64,000 nt of DNA, from NCBI GenBank assembly GCA_013298895.1, contig JAAFJM010000005.1, forward strand, positions 1-64,000. The letters run 5' to 3'. The first letter of the stretch is position 1, and each line of letters starts with the position of its first letter. This DNA is from Bacteroidota bacterium (GTDB lineage Bacteria > Bacteroidota > Bacteroidia > UKL13-3). Positions 60,283-64,000 of the stretch are shown here, one piece after another. The notes beneath the pieces are model-generated. The model had not been told where the DNA came from and ran no database searches. It was given only the letters and a program-made list of their open reading frames with translations. The position numbers and the translations under genes are program-made.

Positions 60283-62178
60283 ATGTTAGAGAGACTCAGT
60301 TTTCAAAAATTACTACTGTACAAAATACTTCTACTTTTATTAATCTATACATTATGTAGATTAATATTTCTTGCATTTAATCCATCCTTTTTCCAATTTG
60401 GATTTATGGAAATTATACATGCTTTTTACGTAGGTCTTTTATTCGATTTCTCAGCTATTATTTATACAAATTCATTATTTATTTTATTATTAGTATTACC
60501 ATTTAAATTTCGGGCAGCCAACTGGTTCCAACATACTATTAATATATTATTTTACACTATTAACAGTATAGCCATTTTTCTAAATTTAATCGATACTATT
60601 TATTACAAATTTTCAGGAAAACGTTCTGGAATAGAATTGCTTAAAATGAGTGACGAATTAGCCGGAGTTTGGAAAAATTATTTGTTAGATTATTGGTACA
60701 TTGGCATCATCTTACTTTTTTTAATCTTATTGTTATTTAAGCTTAACAAATGGATAGTAAAAAGTGTTAATTTTATTGGTATTATTTATAACATTAAACA
60801 ATATATAAGCGAATTAATAGCTTTATTAATTATTTCAGCCATTTGTTTTTTAGGAGCAAGAGGAAGTGTTAATTTAACACCATTAAACACTTTTGATGCA
60901 GCAAGAATTAGCCGTGCAGAGTTGGTTCCACTCATTGTAAATACCCCTTTTCAATTTTTAATAAGCACCCAACAGGTGGGCTTATTAACTAAAAACTATT
61001 TTGACAATAGTATTATTAATCAATATTTCAATCCTCGCAAAATTATATTTCAAACAGATTCATTTAAAAATAAACCAAATATAATTATATTAATTTTAGA
61101 AAGTGTTGGTAAAGAATACGTTGGATACTTTAATAATGGCATAGGTTATACTCCTTTTATTGATTCCTTAATGAACAAAAGTTTGGTTTATACGCATGCT
61201 TATGCCAATGGAAAGCGCTCAATTGAAGGAATTCCTGCAATAATTGCATCAATGCCAACTTGGATGGATAATGATTATATGAGCAGCTATTACCAAAGTA
61301 ATAAATTAAAAAGTTTGGGTGCTTATTTAAAGGAATTAAACTATCAAACAAGTTTTTTTCATGGGGGTAAAAATGGCACAATGAGCTTTGATAATTTTAC
61401 AGCAATAACCAATGAAGGTAAATATTTGGGATTAAACGAATATCCAAACAAATCCGATTTTGATCAACATTGGGGAATTTTTGATGAACCTTATTTACAA
61501 TATTTTTCCGATCAGTTATCTGCAAATAAACAACCTTTTTATGCCACCTTATTTACACTATCATCCCATCATCCATATAGTATTCCAGAGCATTTAAGAA
61601 CAAGTTTTAAGGAAGGTACTTTACCTATTCATCGAACTATAAAGTATGCTGATTATGCTTTGCAACAATTTTTTGCTACTGCTAAAAATAAACCTTGGTA
61701 TAACAATACAATTTTTATAGTTACTGCTGATCATTCTGCCGAAAATGAAAAGCCATATTATCAAACTGCACAAGGCAAATACGAAATTCCATTATTTGTA
61801 TTCAGTGCTAACGAGCAGTTAGTAAAACCTAAAATTAATAATTCCACCATACAGCAAATTGATATTTTACCAATGGCATTAAATTATGTTTCCTACCCAA
61901 AAGAATTTTATAGTTTTGGAGAGAATATAGGCCAGAATCATTGGGCTATGCAGCTTACTAATGGCTTTTATCAATACATTACTTGGCCATATGTTTATCA
62001 CTTTGATGGAAAAACTGGATTAGCTTTTTTTGATTTAAAAAAAGATAGTTTTATGCGAACCAATCAAATAAGAAATTTCAAATATTCAAAACAAATAAAT
62101 TCATTGGATAGTGCTGTAAAATGTATTGTTCAGCAATACAATAACGATTTGATAAATAATAAAACACACATTAATTAA
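60283..62178 (+). CDS. LTA synthase-like sulfatase-family enzyme
   Basis: This 631-residue protein has five hydrophobic segments in the first 210 residues and a periplasmic sulfatase-type domain: NIIILILESVGKEYVGYFN with the metal-binding Glu, YANGKRSIEGIPAIIASMP where Ser stands at the catalytic position, and FIVTADHSAEN with the Asp-His metal ligands. Related enzymes add phosphoglycerol or phosphoethanolamine to glycans or lipids. Gram-negative members decorate periplasmic glucans or LPS. The DUF3817 gene follows after one base. Confidence 0.9.
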   Translation: MLERLSFQKLLLYKILLLLLIYTLCRLIFLAFNPSFFQFGFMEIIHAFYVGLLFDFSAIIYTNSLFILLLVLPFKFRAANWFQHTINILFYTINSIAIFLNLIDTIYYKFSGKRSGIELLKMSDELAGVWKNYLLDYWYIGIILLFLILLLFKLNKWIVKSVNFIGIIYNIKQYISELIALLIISAICFLGARGSVNLTPLNTFDAARISRAELVPLIVNTPFQFLISTQQVGLLTKNYFDNSIINQYFNPRKIIFQTDSFKNKPNIIILILESVGKEYVGYFNNGIGYTPFIDSLMNKSLVYTHAYANGKRSIEGIPAIIASMPTWMDNDYMSSYYQSNKLKSLGAYLKELNYQTSFFHGGKNGTMSFDNFTAITNEGKYLGLNEYPNKSDFDQHWGIFDEPYLQYFSDQLSANKQPFYATLFTLSSHHPYSIPEHLRTSFKEGTLPIHRTIKYADYALQQFFATAKNKPWYNNTIFIVTADHSAENEKPYYQTAQGKYEIPLFVFSANEQLVKPKINNSTIQQIDILPMALNYVSYPKEFYSFGENIGQNHWAMQLTNGFYQYITWPYVYHFDGKTGLAFFDLKKDSFMRTNQIRNFKYSKQINSLDSAVKCIVQQYNNDLINNKTHIN

Positions 62179-62179
62179 A

Positions 62180-62497
62180 ATGGATAATAAAATAAAAGTA
62201 CTTAAAACCTTTAAAATTTTAGCTATAGCTGAAGGTATTTCATTTTTAGTATTACTACTTATAGCTATGCCTTTAAAATATACTTTTCAAATTCCAGAAC
62301 CTGTTAAATATTTTGGATGGGCCCATGGCGTTTTATTTGTGCTTTATTGCCTTTTGTTATTGCAAGTATATATTGTAGTTAAATGGAGTTTTTTTAAAAT
62401 ATTGATTGCCTTTATTGTATCCTTTATTCCTCTCGGAACATTTTGGCTAGATGCTAAAATAAATACTGAAATAAACATTCAAAAAGACGGTTTGTAA
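62180..62497 (+). CDS. DUF3817 membrane protein
   Basis: This 105-residue protein has three hydrophobic segments and the DUF3817 signature: FKILAIAEGISFLVLLLIAMPLKY-type opening text, GWAHGVLFVLYCLL in the middle and PLGTFWLDAKI at the end. Function is unknown; it is often near transport genes. It begins one base after the stop of the LTA-synthase-like gene, so it is co-transcribed. Confidence 0.9.
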   Translation: MDNKIKVLKTFKILAIAEGISFLVLLLIAMPLKYTFQIPEPVKYFGWAHGVLFVLYCLLLLQVYIVVKWSFFKILIAFIVSFIPLGTFWLDAKINTEINIQKDGL

Positions 62498-62517
62498 TTT
62501 CATGAAAAATGCATAAA

Positions 62518-62549
62518 AAAACCTGTTACTTATAAAAATAACAGGTTTT
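62518..62549. terminator. Bidirectional rho-independent terminator
   Basis: AAAACCTGTTA (62518-62528) and TAACAGGTTTT (62539-62549) are exact reverse complements around ten bases. It separates the DUF3817 gene and the convergent atp genes. Confidence 0.9.
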
Positions 62550-62573
62550 CAAAAATATTATTTTGATAATAAC

Positions 62574-62807
62574 TTAAGCTAAAACTACTACTTTATTGTT
62601 TAATATTTCAACAATACCGCCAGCAATATCAAAAGATTGATTACCATTTTCAGTGCCTTTAACCACCACTTGTCCTTTAATTAAGCTACTTACCAAAGCT
62701 GCATGACCTTTCAAAATTTGAAAAGTACCATCAGTTCCAGGTAAAGTAACCATTTCAATTTCACCACTAAAAAGTGTTTTATCGGCTGTTATTATATCTA
62801 ATTGCAT
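62574..62807 (-). CDS. atpC: ATP synthase F1 epsilon subunit (short form)
   Basis: This 77-residue protein is the N-terminal beta-sandwich of epsilon (LDIITADKTLFSGEIEMVTL, PGTDGTFQILKGHAALVSSL). The C-terminal helical domain that inhibits ATP hydrolysis in E. coli is absent, as is normal for Bacteroidota. It links the rotor to F1. It lies 73 bases downstream of atpD on the same strand; that gap is filled by a word-repeat hairpin. Confidence 0.95.
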   Translation of the reverse strand: MQLDIITADKTLFSGEIEMVTLPGTDGTFQILKGHAALVSSLIKGQVVVKGTENGNQSFDIAGGIVEILNNKVVVLA

Positions 62808-62826
62808 TATTGTTGTTAGTTATTGG

Positions 62827-62871
62827 TTGACAGTTGTTAGTATCTATCAACAGACAACTAACAACTATCAA
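62827..62871. repeat. Word-repeat hairpin between atpD and atpC
   Basis: TTGACAGTTGTTAGT (62827-62841) pairs with ACTAACAACTATCAA (62857-62871) in 14 of 15 positions around a 15-base loop. The text is of the CAACTAACAACTGTCAACC family seen at 39715-39790, in cysS and at 55447-55473. In the atp transcript it would form a hairpin of moderate strength. Confidence 0.7.
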
Positions 62872-62880
62872 CTAAGTTTA

Positions 62881-64000
<1,120 letters not shown>

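Overview
The window is a 64 kb chromosomal stretch from a member of the Bacteroidota. It is AT-rich, roughly one third G+C by eye. The assignment rests on several things seen in the sequence: a type IX secretion (T9SS) C-terminal sorting domain on the first protein, Bacteroidota-type promoters (TTTG, about 19 nt, TAnnTTTG), an alpha/beta-fused 2-oxoacid dehydrogenase E1, a short ATP synthase epsilon subunit, a DUF4292-EnvC gene pair, TPR-containing sensor kinases and many lipoproteins. No rRNA, complete insertion sequence, prophage or CRISPR array is present. Most of the window is housekeeping sequence with small accessory insertions.

Layout. 1-3 kb: a secreted T9SS protein cut by the window edge, a KAP-type P-loop NTPase whose stop codon lies in a 22-bp perfect hairpin, and a solitary antitoxin-like gene. 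3-7 kb: the proton-translocating transhydrogenase operon (pntA1, pntA2, pntB), interrupted twice by four-helix-bundle protein genes that are each bracketed by inverted word repeats. 7-15 kb: HDAC-like deacetylase, poly-Asp protein, lipoprotein, LuxE-like enzyme, PDH E2, DUF4292 lipoprotein and EnvC-like cell-division factor, a RelE/ParE-type toxin-antitoxin pair, thiamine pyrophosphokinase. 15-29 kb: 2OG oxygenase, metG, SRPBCC protein, threonine dehydrogenase-like SDR, rplY, prs, tRNA-Gln, glycosyltransferase, DedA, rsmI, lnt and small genes including an Imm33-like one. 29-37 kb: two paralogous TPR histidine kinases enclosing tsaB and the fused E1, then arfB. 37-40 kb: a RAYT (REP-associated transposase) gene broken by a nonsense codon, flanked by REP-like palindromes, next to an acyl-CoA carboxylase; then the SRP RNA gene. 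40-49 kb: two glycosyltransferases, LolC/E-like permease, NamZ-like muramidase, GT9, CAP-domain lipoprotein, tRNA-Asn, PfkB kinase, cysS. 49-64 kb: PIG-L deacetylase, cyanophycinase, Kef-type antiporter, universal stress protein, M28 peptidase, YihY, VOC protein, LTA-synthase-like enzyme, DUF3817 protein, atpC and atpD (cut by the window end).

The most unusual layer is not a classical gene system but a population of degenerate short-word repeats in the intergenic DNA. Exact words of 12 to 19 bases recur at distant loci. Examples of these words lie in frame inside metG and cysS, bracket the two four-helix-bundle genes in the pnt operon, form a hairpin between atpD and atpC, and fill an 86-bp segment behind the LuxE-like gene that is flanked by 28-bp direct repeats of the gene's own 3-prime end. 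The decayed RAYT gene with its 64-bp-periodic palindromes is a second repeat system. All functions are inferred from sequence reading alone; no database search was run.
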